The notes under the pieces: generated by a model
Databases searched by the model: none
What the model saw: only the letters and a program-made list of their open reading frames with translations
Told to the model about the DNA's origin: nothing
Source: Nematostella vectensis
Taxonomy: Eukaryota; Cnidaria; Anthozoa; Actiniaria; Edwardsiidae
Length of the DNA: 64,000 bases
Assembly: GCF_932526225.1 (NCBI RefSeq)
Contig: NC_064044.1
Location: 9,164,801-9,228,800, forward strand
Direction: 5' to 3'
Position numbers and translations under genes: made by a program
In this document: in pieces, positions 23,001 through 35,000 of the stretch
How positions within the stretch are numbered: the first letter of the stretch is position 1
How the letters are laid out: every line of letters starts with the position of its first letter

Positions 23001-26000
23001 ACCAAGTAAAGACACAGGTACCCCAAGCTCACTGTGTGTTTGAATAAATTATAGTGGTTCGCGTTTACAGTAAACATATGGGATTGAAATAAGCCGTTCA
23101 CTTTACTACGAAATAAAATCGTAAAACTCTAAAAAATATTCTGACCTCACAGTGAAGTCATTAATGTGGTCTGGGTGAAGTTTGAAGCCAACTGGGCTTG
23201 CATTTCGAGATTTACGTTGTTGGAAAACAGGGGCCGGTTCCTCTGTTCCTGGAAGGCCGATTAACTTACCCTCGATCAGCGCCTAATCCCGGGTTAAAAT
23301 TCGCTAATCGTAGGTTAGCTAACCGGCGGATAACTCACCGTTCCCGAAAGCCAAAAAATCCCCCGAATTACTAACCCTGGATTAAACGAGTGAAAAACTG
23401 GTTTGAGGAGTAAAATTCACACAGGGTACCCAGTATATCAACAGAAAATAACTTGAATTTACCTTTGGGGATTTTATTCTCGCAGAAAAATCCCAAAACA
23501 CCTCTACATCACCTGTAATTACCTCCATTTCATGGCCAAAAATGTGTCATTTGCAGGATTCGACTTGGTGCGTGACACTAGCGAGACAGATTCATTTCAA
23601 GTATAAATTTCATGTAACTTTCTGTCTGTCCCAGCACAATTTTCAAGTCAGCATCGCAACGAAGGTCACATAATAAAGCGAAATGTTAGGATATTTGATC
23701 CCTACATTGTTTTGTGTAACGTCTTTTTTGTCGACAACTTTATTTTATGAAGCTTTAGTTCTACTACAAAGTTTGGGAGGCCTGTGTTACGCCAACTAAA
23801 CAATGGGTTAGCGAGTTAACCCCCCTCGCGAGCAGGGTTAGATTTTACCTCCAAACTGACCCAGAGTTAGCGCTAACCAGCGTTTCGGGAACGGAACTAA
23901 TCTGGGGGTAAAAGTTTAATCGTGGGTTAGGGTTAATTTAACCCTGGATTAGCGCAAATCGGCTTTTCAGGAACCGGCCCCAGAACAACGTAACTCTGCC
24001 CAATTGGCTTCAAACTTCACCCAGACCACATTTGACTCCACTGCCAGTTCAAAATATTTTTAAGAGTTTTACGATTTTATTTCGTAGTAAAGTGAACGGC
24101 TTATTTCAATCCCATATGTTTACTGTAAAAGTGAAACACTATAATTTATTTATACACACAGTGGGCTTGGGGTACCTGTGGTGAAGATGACTGAGCCGAC
24201 TTAGTAATATGATAATAATGTCGTACCTTTGCTGTACTCCCTCCGCCCTGTTAACATTTACACTAATTGTGTATAATCGATTTAAACGCTGACGCGCCTA
24301 TATTTTGAAAGAGCCTAAACTAACGCGCCAGGGCGAGCTAGGTTCACAAAGTAATGGACTTTATATGATACAAGAAAAAATAAACAACTGTTTGCCGAAC
24401 GGCTTATATGGCTTTGATGCAAATTTAACGAAAACTAACATTTCGTCAATAAACTGGCCTGTCCACAGCAAATTATAAATACAAAATGTTTCTCAGTTTG
24501 TCTTTGATCAATATTTAATGTTTTTTGTGCGAAACTGCCGAAGTTTTATTCAAATATAAAGGAATTACAGGGCACTTCCGGTTTTAGCCTCGTTTCCATT
24601 TGGCACGCAGAGTACCTCCCCGCCAAAAGCTAAAAAACGGAATGTTTCCGTGCTCGGATTCTGTGGGACTTTTAGTATGTTCTTCTAAACGTTTTTACTA
24701 ACAGGTTTTTGAAGAGAAAGCTTTTGTGGGAGTTAGTTCCGGGTCAAACTACAGAATGCCTGGACTATTATTATGGTATAAGTAGAAAGACTACATGCAA
24801 GCTGTATAAAAACTAGATGGTCTTCGTAGGCGTGGTGTAGACAAGGTATGAATCAACACAAGGTTGAAAAGCTATGTTAAACGCCTCTGTGAAACAGAGT
24901 GGTTGCGCTGACGTTTCGAGCGTTAGCCCTTCATCGGAGCTCGAAACGTCAGCGCAAGCATTCTGTTTCACAGAGGCGTTTATCCAAAATTACCGTCACC
25001 ACTAGGGACGGTAATTTCAGTTAATGGAGCCGGAGCCAGGCTCAAAGGTCACTCGTAAATGATATCGTACGAGTACACGTATCATGCTACGATAGCACAG
25101 GTATTACTCAATATGTTTCACGTGAGATACCTTACTATACACGTTCTTAATTCTTATTGGTCGCTATCTACCTATATAAAGCGCCACACCTAAAGTAAAG
25201 TCATTCGCTCTTTCGCTTCATAAGCTACGGGTACTGTAAAGAAACATTTGAATATGCCTAAACGTTCGCGTTTGTCTGGAGGAGATGAGTTCTCTCGCCT
25301 CTCTACCGAGGTGCTTGGTCTGCGACTACAAGCCCTCAACCTGCCCTCTGGTGGAACACGGCAGCAACAAATAGATCGCCTCCGGCAAGCCACTCGAGGC
25401 GGTGAGGAGGCTTCACCTTCAGCCACGAGTGACAAAAGGGGGCGCCAAGCGCCCACCAGTCATCCGACGGATCCGACCGGTTTTTCTGAAGCCCAGCTGT
25501 CGGTAATACGGAAAACTGTGTCCGACGCTCTCGCAAGTTGGCGACCACCACAACAGGACACTCCATCACCACCAGTCGTCGCAAGCGAAGCCACTCCTGG
25601 CTCGGCGTCTCCCTTGGGTCTCGATCGCCCATTGGACGAGGCACTAGAGGGCAAGATTACTCGGGGTGAGTATATCGATCTTGCTCTCCTTCTTCCCGAT
25701 AATCTTGCGCACGCCGGGCCCGAATTCCAACTTGGTTTCGCCGAGAACTCGGAGAGCGTCAGGCTCTTGCGCAATAAACGACAGAGCATAGACTCCTTCT
25801 ATAAATGGGTCATCGCATACACGCGGTATGCGCTTACGATCGTCACGGCATTCCCAAGACGGGCCCGGGAGATGATCCAATACCAAGCGATCATTTCATC
25901 CGCGGCGGCAAAATACCGGGGTTTTGCGTGGCTCACATACGATGAGAACTTTCGCCGCTATGCCGCTCAGGATCGCTCAATTCCCTGGGATCGTGTCAAT

Positions 26001-29000
26001 CTTGAACTGTGGACGGTAACATTCGCCGGGTTGGCTAAACCGCACTGCGCTTCGTGTTCCAGCCCCTGCCATCGCTCCGAAGACTGCCCTTCTGGTCAAC
26101 ACCGCCTCGCCACACACCGCTCACCGCGCATTCCTCGTAACAACGTGTGCTTCGACTTCAACCGAGTCACCGGCTGTTCCCGTCAAGCCTGCATCTACCC
26201 TCACGTTTGCCAAAAATGCGCCGACTCCCATCCCGCTCACCAGTGTCGCGCCGGAATCTCCGCAGGCCAGCGCCAAGGCAACAGAAGCCAAGCTCCGGGT
26301 CGCCCAGCTGCACAGTAAAAGAAAGGCAACAATAAGTACACCGATTAAAATAGATCTTCTAGAGCAGGAACTATCTTCCCATTCAGATCGGGAATTCGTG
26401 ACTTCCCTACTTAATTCGTTACGTTTCGGTGCCCGCATTGGTTTTGATGGCACCCAAAAGTCTCGTGTTTCACCTAATCTGATTTCAGCTCGGGTGCACC
26501 CTGAGATAATTTCAAAAAACATAGAAAAAGAGGTCAACTTAGGTCGTATGGCAGGCCCGTTCTCCGCGCCCCCATTACCTAACTTTCAATGCCACCCAGT
26601 TGGGGTAGTGCCCAAAAAACATTCGGCCGACTGGCGCACTATTTATCATTTATCTTTCCCCGAGGGAGATAGCATTAACGATGGAATTCCTAAAGACCCT
26701 TACTCACTCCAGTACGTTAGAGTGGACGACGCTATTAGCATTCTCACCTCACTCGGCAAAGGTGCCTTTATGGCAAAAACCGACCTCAAATCGGCGTTTC
26801 GTCTAATTCCAATACACCCGAACGACTGGAATTTACTGGGGGTCCGTTGGGAGTCTCGTTATTATGTGGATTTATATTTGCCTTTTGGTTTACGCTCGGC
26901 GCCGTTTTTATTTAATCAACTCTCCGAAGCGCTAGAGTGGGTTCTTAAACATAATTACAACGTTCGTAATGTTATTCACATATTGGATGACTTCTTTGTA
27001 GCGGAGTCATCTAAACTAGGTTGTTTAGAGAGTTTCACAAGACTGCTTAAATTCTTTATCTCAGTGGGGGCCCCTGTTGTGGCTTCCAAAACAATCGGTC
27101 CTAGTACAACACTTGAATTCATGGGAATCGAGCTCGATACCCTACGTATGGAGGCGCGCTTACCTTCCGATAAATTAGAACGTCTTAAAGCATCCTTGCG
27201 GGATTTCAAGCGAAAGCGTTCCGCTCGCCTCATAGAGCTTCAATCCTTAATCGGCACTTTGCAATTCGCCTGCCGCGTTGTTGTTCCGGGTAGAACTTTC
27301 CTTCAGCGCATCATAGATCTCACGCGTCGGGTAAATCACCGATTTCATCACGTCAAATTGAGCCACGGTTTCTTTCAGGATTTAGCAATTTGGCAGCAGT
27401 TTACGGAGAACTGGAACGGCAAAGCTTTCTTCCTCGAAGAAGCAATCCGTACCAGCCCGGATATGGAACTCTATTCCGACGTTAGCGGTAGTATCGGTTT
27501 CGGCGGTTACTTCTCTGGGCGCTGGTTCCAAGGCCGATGGCCGCCTCACCTCGCCATATCCAAAAAGACAGGCATTAGTATCGAATGGCAAGAATTATTT
27601 CCTATAGTAGTAGCCTGCTCCCTATGGCGCTCCGAGTTCTCGGGCAAGCGAATTCAGTTCTGGTGTGACAATCAATCAGTCGTTCACATTGTCAACACAG
27701 GTCACTCAAAAGCGCCCAAAATTATGTCACTTATGCGTCACTTAGTAGGCATTTCCATGGCTCACAATTTTGTTGTACGTTGTCGCTTCGTACCAGGTCA
27801 TTCCAACGGCATTTCTGATGCACTTTCTCGGTTTCAGATGGCACGATTCAGAGAGCTCGCACCGGCCGCGGACCAGACCCCTTGTGTCATCCCGCCTTCG
27901 CTAATGACCCTCTAACGCGCGAGGTGAAACACTACGCTGATAAGGCCCTTGCTATCAACACCAAGCGCACTTATCACGCAGGCGAGAAACAGTTCATTGA
28001 CTTCTGCCTCATGAATAGGCTTTTTGACAGCCACGGGGACATTCTCCCAGCTAGTGAGAGTACTCTTATCTATTTTGTTACCTTTCTCGCGCGTAGAGTA
28101 AAGCACGGTACTATTCGCACATACTTGGCGGCCGTTCGCAACATGCACATCGAAAACGGATTCCAGGACCCTATACAGGGTCGCCTAATTTTAAACAAGG
28201 TTTTGCGGGGCATTTTACGGGTGCAGGGTCAGCACAAAACAGCTCGTCAACCCGTAACTCCACAGCTCTTAAAAGCCATTCGTCCGGTTTTGCTTAGCTG
28301 GCTAAGCGCACATGATTTCCATATGATTTGGGCGGCATTCACACTTGCCTTTTTTGGTTTTTTACGTTGTAGTGAGTTTACTTGCCCGGGCGTACGCAAC
28401 TTTGACATAGTTTATAACTTATCTCCAGTCGACATAAATTTCCACCCTAACCCTTTAGCACCGCTTTACATGAAAGTCGCCATTAAGGCATCAAAAACCG
28501 ACCCTTTCAGGCAAGGCACCGTTTTGACAATCGCACGCTCCGGTTGCGACCTATGCGCCGTGTCCGCCATGCAAGAGTTTGTTCGCATCTGTGGGTACAC
28601 AACAGGACCACTTTTTCGGTTTCGTTCCGGTAAATACCTAACTCGGTCATTGGTCTCTAGCATTCTTAGAGACGCAGCACGCGCTTGCGGCCTTCCTCAT
28701 AGCAGTTTAAAGGGGCACTCATTTAGAATTGGGGCGGCAAGCTGCGCTGCCGCTGCAGGCCTGCCCGACTGGCTTATCAAAGTGCTTGGTCGTTGGTCCT
28801 CTGATTGCTACCAGCTTTACGTACGTACACCACAAAACATTTTATTAACTGCTGCACCAAAAATGGCGATAGTCCAGCCTGTCACTCTGACTTAAGCATT
28901 GTTGTTATTGCGCTTGGGGGGATGCATTCTGCATCTTGTGGCGGTTAGTTCTGTCTGACGACTTCCCCAAGCGGGGTTTGTTTGCTATAAGGTGTGCTTG

Positions 29001-32000
29001 TGCGTTTGTGGACCAGCCAATACTCTCGTCCGATCCTTCACGCGGAGTGTAGGGGAGATGAGTGAGGCCTAAAGGTCATATGCTTACACTACAGTTGCTA
29101 CGTCACGCGCTAGTCGTCACGTCACGCTAACTCGCTTTCGATCGGTCTGTCTCCCCCCATATTCTGCCATAGTCGTGCCTAGTGTATTCATTGCGTTGCA
29201 AAGCGGGCATTTCCTTTTCACGCGTAAAGCGACATTAATCCAAAATTACCGTCACCACTAGGGACGGTAATTTCAGTTAATGGAGCCGGAGCCAGGCTCA
29301 AAGGTCACTCGTAAATGATATCGTACGAGTACACGTATCATGCTACGATAGCACAGGTATTACTCAATATGTTTCACGTGAGATACCTTACTATACACGT
29401 TCTTAATTCTTATTGGTCGCTATCTACCTATATAAAGCGCCACACCTAAAGTAAAGTCATTCGCTCTTTCGCTTCATAAGCTACGGGTACTGTAAAGAAA
29501 CATTTGCCCACCCTCCCTCCCTTTTACTGACAGGTTTCTTTGTGTGTACAGGCAGTGTTAGCTTGGCGATCAACTGTAAACAAGTATTAACTTAATCATT
29601 GCTTTATTATTGTAATAAACCGGGGAGTATCTCCGAGAGTCTGCGGTTAGTTTTGTCTGACGACTTCCCCAAGCGGGGTTTGTTTGCTATAAGGTGTGCT
29701 TGTGCGTTTGTGGACCAGCCAATACTCTCGTCCGATCCTTCACGCGGAGTGTAGGGGAGATGAGTGAGGCCTAAAGGTCATATGCTTACACTACAGTTGC
29801 TACGTCACGCGCTAGTCGTCACGTCACGCTAACTCGCTTTCGATCGGTCTGTCTCCCCCCATATTCTGCCATAGTCGTGCCTAGTGTATTCATTGCGTTG
29901 CAAAGCGGGCATTTCCTTTTCACGCGTAAAGCGACATTAAACATACCTTTTCAGCCTTGTGTTGATTCATACCACGTTTTTATTTTTTTGAAATTAAGTG
30001 AAAAGTCTTTAAAAAATCAACAGGTGTATTTCAAGAGATCGCCTTTCGATGTGCTTGTTTTAACCTTTTTTTAAAGAGATTTCAAAAGGTCTATTTTCAA
30101 AATTTTCTAGTCGCGAAAAAAAGTTAGACAATAACATTGCGCAAAGTAAAGATAGAAGAAGAGAAGCACTTATCAACTGCGTACGCAGGATTTGCTGGAG
30201 ACTGGTGATGTAGGCCGGGGCAGGAGGGGGGGGGGGGGGTGGAATCTATGTTTGTCATCATTCTCGCAGTCCTCGCCAAGACTATTTGGTGTCGCTCGAT
30301 GTAAAGAAATCCGGGTTCCAGTGAAATTTGAGGCATTGTGAACGTCAAAATGATAAACAGTTTTATATTCTTTGCAGCTTTTAACTGCCTAATAATAAAA
30401 GCAGAACCGTGTACATCACCATGGCAATTCAACAATTTGACAGACACATGTTATTTTGTGAGCAACGACACTGCAATGAATTTTGACGAAGCAAAGTTGA
30501 GATGTTTTGAGGGCGGAGCTCAGCTGTTTGTAAAGCCGCCAGGCTATGGCTTTACACAAGTGTTCTCGGATATCAATGGAATCATATACGGCTCTTTCAG
30601 TGCTAGCAGGTATCACGTGGGACTGGTGAGAAACAGTTCTGGCGTGTACTGGTTGGATGGAACTTACTTACCATTAAGTTCACTTGGTAGCTGTGGCTAC
30701 CTTTATTTCATGTCTGCATCAAATATTTTGCTTGGTTGTGATATATGCAAGGCTTCGCGTTACATTTGTCAGAAACCGTCTAACGGTAAGCCTTTGAAGG
30801 ACCGTAGAGGTGATAGGGGGGACTGGCGACACCCCCCCCCCCCCCCCCCAATATAAAAAATACTATAAGGAAATGACCATTAGGCGTGTAGCTTTGCCCC
30901 CAATATTTTCTTAATGTTTCTGTTTATCTAGACTATGTCTTAAATTTTAAACTGAAATTTACGCGCTGACATATTCTAAAATAAGAGGTAATTCAGTACC
31001 CTGTCGCTGCGCTCCGCCGCGCAGAAAACGTTTATGTTGTAAATTCTTTGAAATGACTGGACAAAGGGTGTATGAGTAGATGCGTATCAATCGGTAGTCA
31101 CCTAAAAAGATACAAAATCAGTCACTGACAAATTTTTAAGAAAAACCTCTGAGCACATAAAAGTGTGTCATACGGAGATAAATGTGGAAAACCTTTCTTC
31201 TACAGCATGTGATATCAAGAGACCCATTGGATTCGTATTCTTTCATCATGGTGTCTTGGTGATATGTGATATTTCCCCATCCATCACTCTTATTAGCTAT
31301 TAGTGAGCTCTCAATGGAATAAACAATTTGTAACTATGTTTTCTATTCTAACAGCATCATCAACAAATACAAGTGAGATATCAATGTCGTCAACACCGAC
31401 AGGTCTTTCGATGACTATAACAACAACAACAGCTTTTGCGATAGAAGTAATACAAATAGAAGTACTATCAACACAAATTATAGTTGCAGTAACCACATCA
31501 ACAACAGAGGCATTCGAAGGAACGACATTACTAGCAAATAAAACACCATCACCATCACCATCACCATCACCATCACCATCACCATCACCATCACCATCAC
31601 CATCACCATCACCATCACCATCACCATCACCATCACCATCACCATCACCATCACCATCACCATCACCATCACCATCACCATCACCATCACCATCACCATC
31701 ACCATCACCATCACCATCACCATCACCATCACCAGCACCAGCACCAGCACCAGCACCATCACCATCACCATCACCATCACCATCACCATCATCAACATCA
31801 CCATTAACATCACTATCATCAACATCACTATCATTATCACAAAAAAACAACTACCTCTTCGGAATCTAAAACAACTGTTTCTGCATCAAGTAGCCGCCAA
31901 ACTGAGAGTGTGACAAAAGTTGATATAATGTCTTCAAGTGCCACTTCTCGTTATATCTACAACAGCTGTAATGAACCTCCTACTACAAGCTGGATAACAA

Positions 32001-35000
32001 AGGTAATAAAAGCGATTAATTTTAAAAAGTATATTAGATATATCAATCTGAATAGGGAGGATGTTGGAAAGAGAGAGACGAACAGGAAAAAGGGGGAAGC
32101 AGGCCCGTACCAAGAGGGGTGGGGCTGGGGGTGTAACGGCGGAAAGTCCATTTCCGGTTCGCAATATACGTGCTATTTGTACACAAAACAATAAAAGTAC
32201 AAGCGAATTAGATTAAAAAAAAAACAACAAAAATCCTGGGTACGGGCCTGGAAAGATGAAAGGAGAGAAGTTTGGCTTTAGCTTTAGACCAGAGATCGAG
32301 ATGAGGCAGGTTTGATATACACTTGGATAAATACTACAAATAAATAAACAAATTTCAGGTGAGCGATTTGATACGAAGGCTGGCTTGGTTACCTACGGAC
32401 CTGGGCAGTACGTTGCAGGTAATTGTTTATTTATCGTCTGGGAAGTTATAATCCACCATTAACGCCACCTTCTTTTCCTTCTCCGTGTACAGGAGGCCGT
32501 GGTAGTTGTTGACAACATCACAAGTCTTATAAACGAACCTCATATTGACTCAGGTCTGGCCCTAAGCACTTTGATGAATGCTTCTAGAACCTTCGAGAAG
32601 TTCGCGGTTGAGTATGGCGCTAAACACCTGAATAAGACGAGCCCAAGAATCTACAAAGTTTCCACTGGAATAGGTCATGTGAATGAATTTTTTTTATGCA
32701 ACTGACGTTATCGTGGTTGTTTGTCGTTGTTATTGTTGTTTGATGTTTTTGTTGTTGTTGTCGTGGCTGCTTGTTATTGTCCTCGTTGTTTGTAGTTGCT
32801 GTGTTAGTTTGTTGTTGTCGTGGTTCTTGGTTGTTGACGTTGTTAGTCTCGTCACCAGCCTACTCTCGTTCAGCTATACTCATTCGAATTGAAAGCGCTG
32901 AATAACGTATGCGCATGCGCGTGCTCTGGCGAGAACCAAGTTAATCTTAGTGTTGAATCGCTCGATTGAAGGTACGAAAGGCTGACTTCAGTCGCTGTTT
33001 TGACTGTACAGCATTAAAACCATACTGTACAAATTATAAAAGATTTGTTTGAAAAAATGAGGAAGTCATAAAGAAAATTATAGCCTTAGCTTTGCGCTAG
33101 TTTTCTTAGCATTTGCCAAAATGTGACAGTTCGCCGGTAAAAAGCCGCCATTTAAAAAACAAAAAGGCTGGTTAATCGCGTGGTACTGGAACTAGTCTCG
33201 CGTGACCGTGACCGCGCAGCATAGATACGCCTGGAAACGAGGCTAAGATTTGGGAACGAAAATGTGATAATGGCAAAAGTAATGCCTTTGAGGCTGTTAT
33301 TTGTGTTAGCGAATATGATAAACATGGGTGGCGTCTTTCTTTTTTCAACGTTGTAGATTTGGCTAGCTAAACATGAACAAAATGCAGCTAATAGATGCTA
33401 GTAGAATTTTCTTGCGCTTGAAGCGATAGAGCGATTAAGGAGCTGGGTGGTTTTATTTTTTCTTATCACTCCCTTCTTTTTCTAGATATGATATTGCAAA
33501 AGGTTTTTATTCCGGAGCAAGCAAGTGATTTCCAGTTTAGTTACAGAAACAATATCAACGAGCTGACAATACAAGCCAACGTACCCTGGCAGAACATGGA
33601 CAACGGTAAGCCCGCAAAGATAAGTTCCGTGATGTAATGATGAATTACCGACGATACAACACATAAAATAACAGGCCATACGCAAGCTAAGTTACCCTGG
33701 CAGAACATGGACTACGGTTAGTTTGCAGTGATAGATTTTGTGATGTACTACCGAGGATACTATACTGTACTACATATAAACGAACAGACTATTATAAAGC
33801 TTAGTGAGCCTAGAAGAGCATCGACGACAAGAAATTACGTCAGGGGCGCAGCCATGGGATCGACGAAAGGAGAGCTAACGCAATAATGAAATGCTATAAT
33901 CAAGGAAAACCGAATACAGAGGTGGTTTTGTGATGTGCTGATGAATTACCGAGGAAACAAGGTTGCTGTACTACACATAAACGAACAGGCCAAATATGAG
34001 CTTAATTACCCTTCTTTTAACCTTCTGCAATATTGACAACAAGAGGTTGTTGCATCAGTGGCGGACCCAAGGGATCGACAAATAGAGGGGTAATGCAATA
34101 AAAAAAGTGTTATAAAGTTAAAGCAAGACTGGATACAGTGGCGGATGAAAAGGGGTACAGAAGGCCCTTCCCCTTCCTACCATCCCTTTTCGGACCAAAA
34201 TTTCAGAAGAAATGTATGGGAGTTAAACTTCACAAATTTCTCTCCCTCCGTCATATGTTTTATAGATATTGGTGTCCAACCCCCCCCCCCCCCCCCCCCA
34301 CCCCACCTACCCCCTTTCGAAAACTCCTGGATCCGCCCATGTGAAAATTATTTTCTTGGCAGGTTCGGTGATCCTTGCTGTGGCCTTAAAAAGCTTCAAA
34401 CAAACCCTACCCACCGCCAGCAGTATTGAAAGGTCAGTGATAAAAATTTTAAAAATTAGAATTAGAATTTTTCAGAATTCTAATAGATAGCTTTGTTCAT
34501 AGCTTATGCAAGGAAGGAAAAAGCCGCCAAATTTAGTCGTGTGATGTTTTTCCTTTATCTACAGATCGATTGACAGTCACATACTATCGCTAGTGCTTCA
34601 TCCAAACCCAAGAAGTGTTCTCAAGAAAAACGTGACCATGACTTTTAACTACAGCCGTAAGGTATGGTAAAGATATCATAATTTTGAGAGTTTTTATTTC
34701 TTTACTTCCTCCCCCCTCCATATCAAGAAAAAATAGCCAAATATTGTTGTTTTTGACAAACATATTCCTTATTTGGAAAAAAAAAAACAGCGCGATTTTA
34801 GTCAATTTTAAGGTTGCCGTACCGCAGGTGCTCCGTAAACTTTATGACTTGTAATCAGAAGGGAAAAACAGTGACAGTGACCATCTTGAGTCAACAGAGG
34901 ATTATGTATCTTAAGTATCTAAAAAGAAACTAAAATTCCTCGGTACGAGACCCCCAAAACGACAACGTTTTCTTCATCATATGCAACAAAAATATAAAAA

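Larger units (their letters stand above)
24983..29940 (+). mobile_element. Ngaro-type tyrosine-recombinase retrotransposon, about 4.96 kb
   Basis: The order is A1 (24983-25250), three open frames, B1 (28941-29238), A2 (29239-29506), 136-base spacer, B2 (29643-29940). A1 and A2 are both 268 bases and look identical; B1 and B2 are both 298 bases with one difference near the start. This A1-ORFs-B1A2-B2 split direct repeat layout, with RT, RNase H and tyrosine recombinase, is diagnostic of Ngaro-like elements. Insertion is through a circular DNA intermediate, so no target duplication is expected. Near-identical repeats and open frames indicate a recent insertion. Confidence 0.93.

Noticed and set aside
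31311-31850. Antisense Asp-Gly and Met-Val repeat frames
   Set aside because: They are artefacts of the (CCATCA)n array in all frames.
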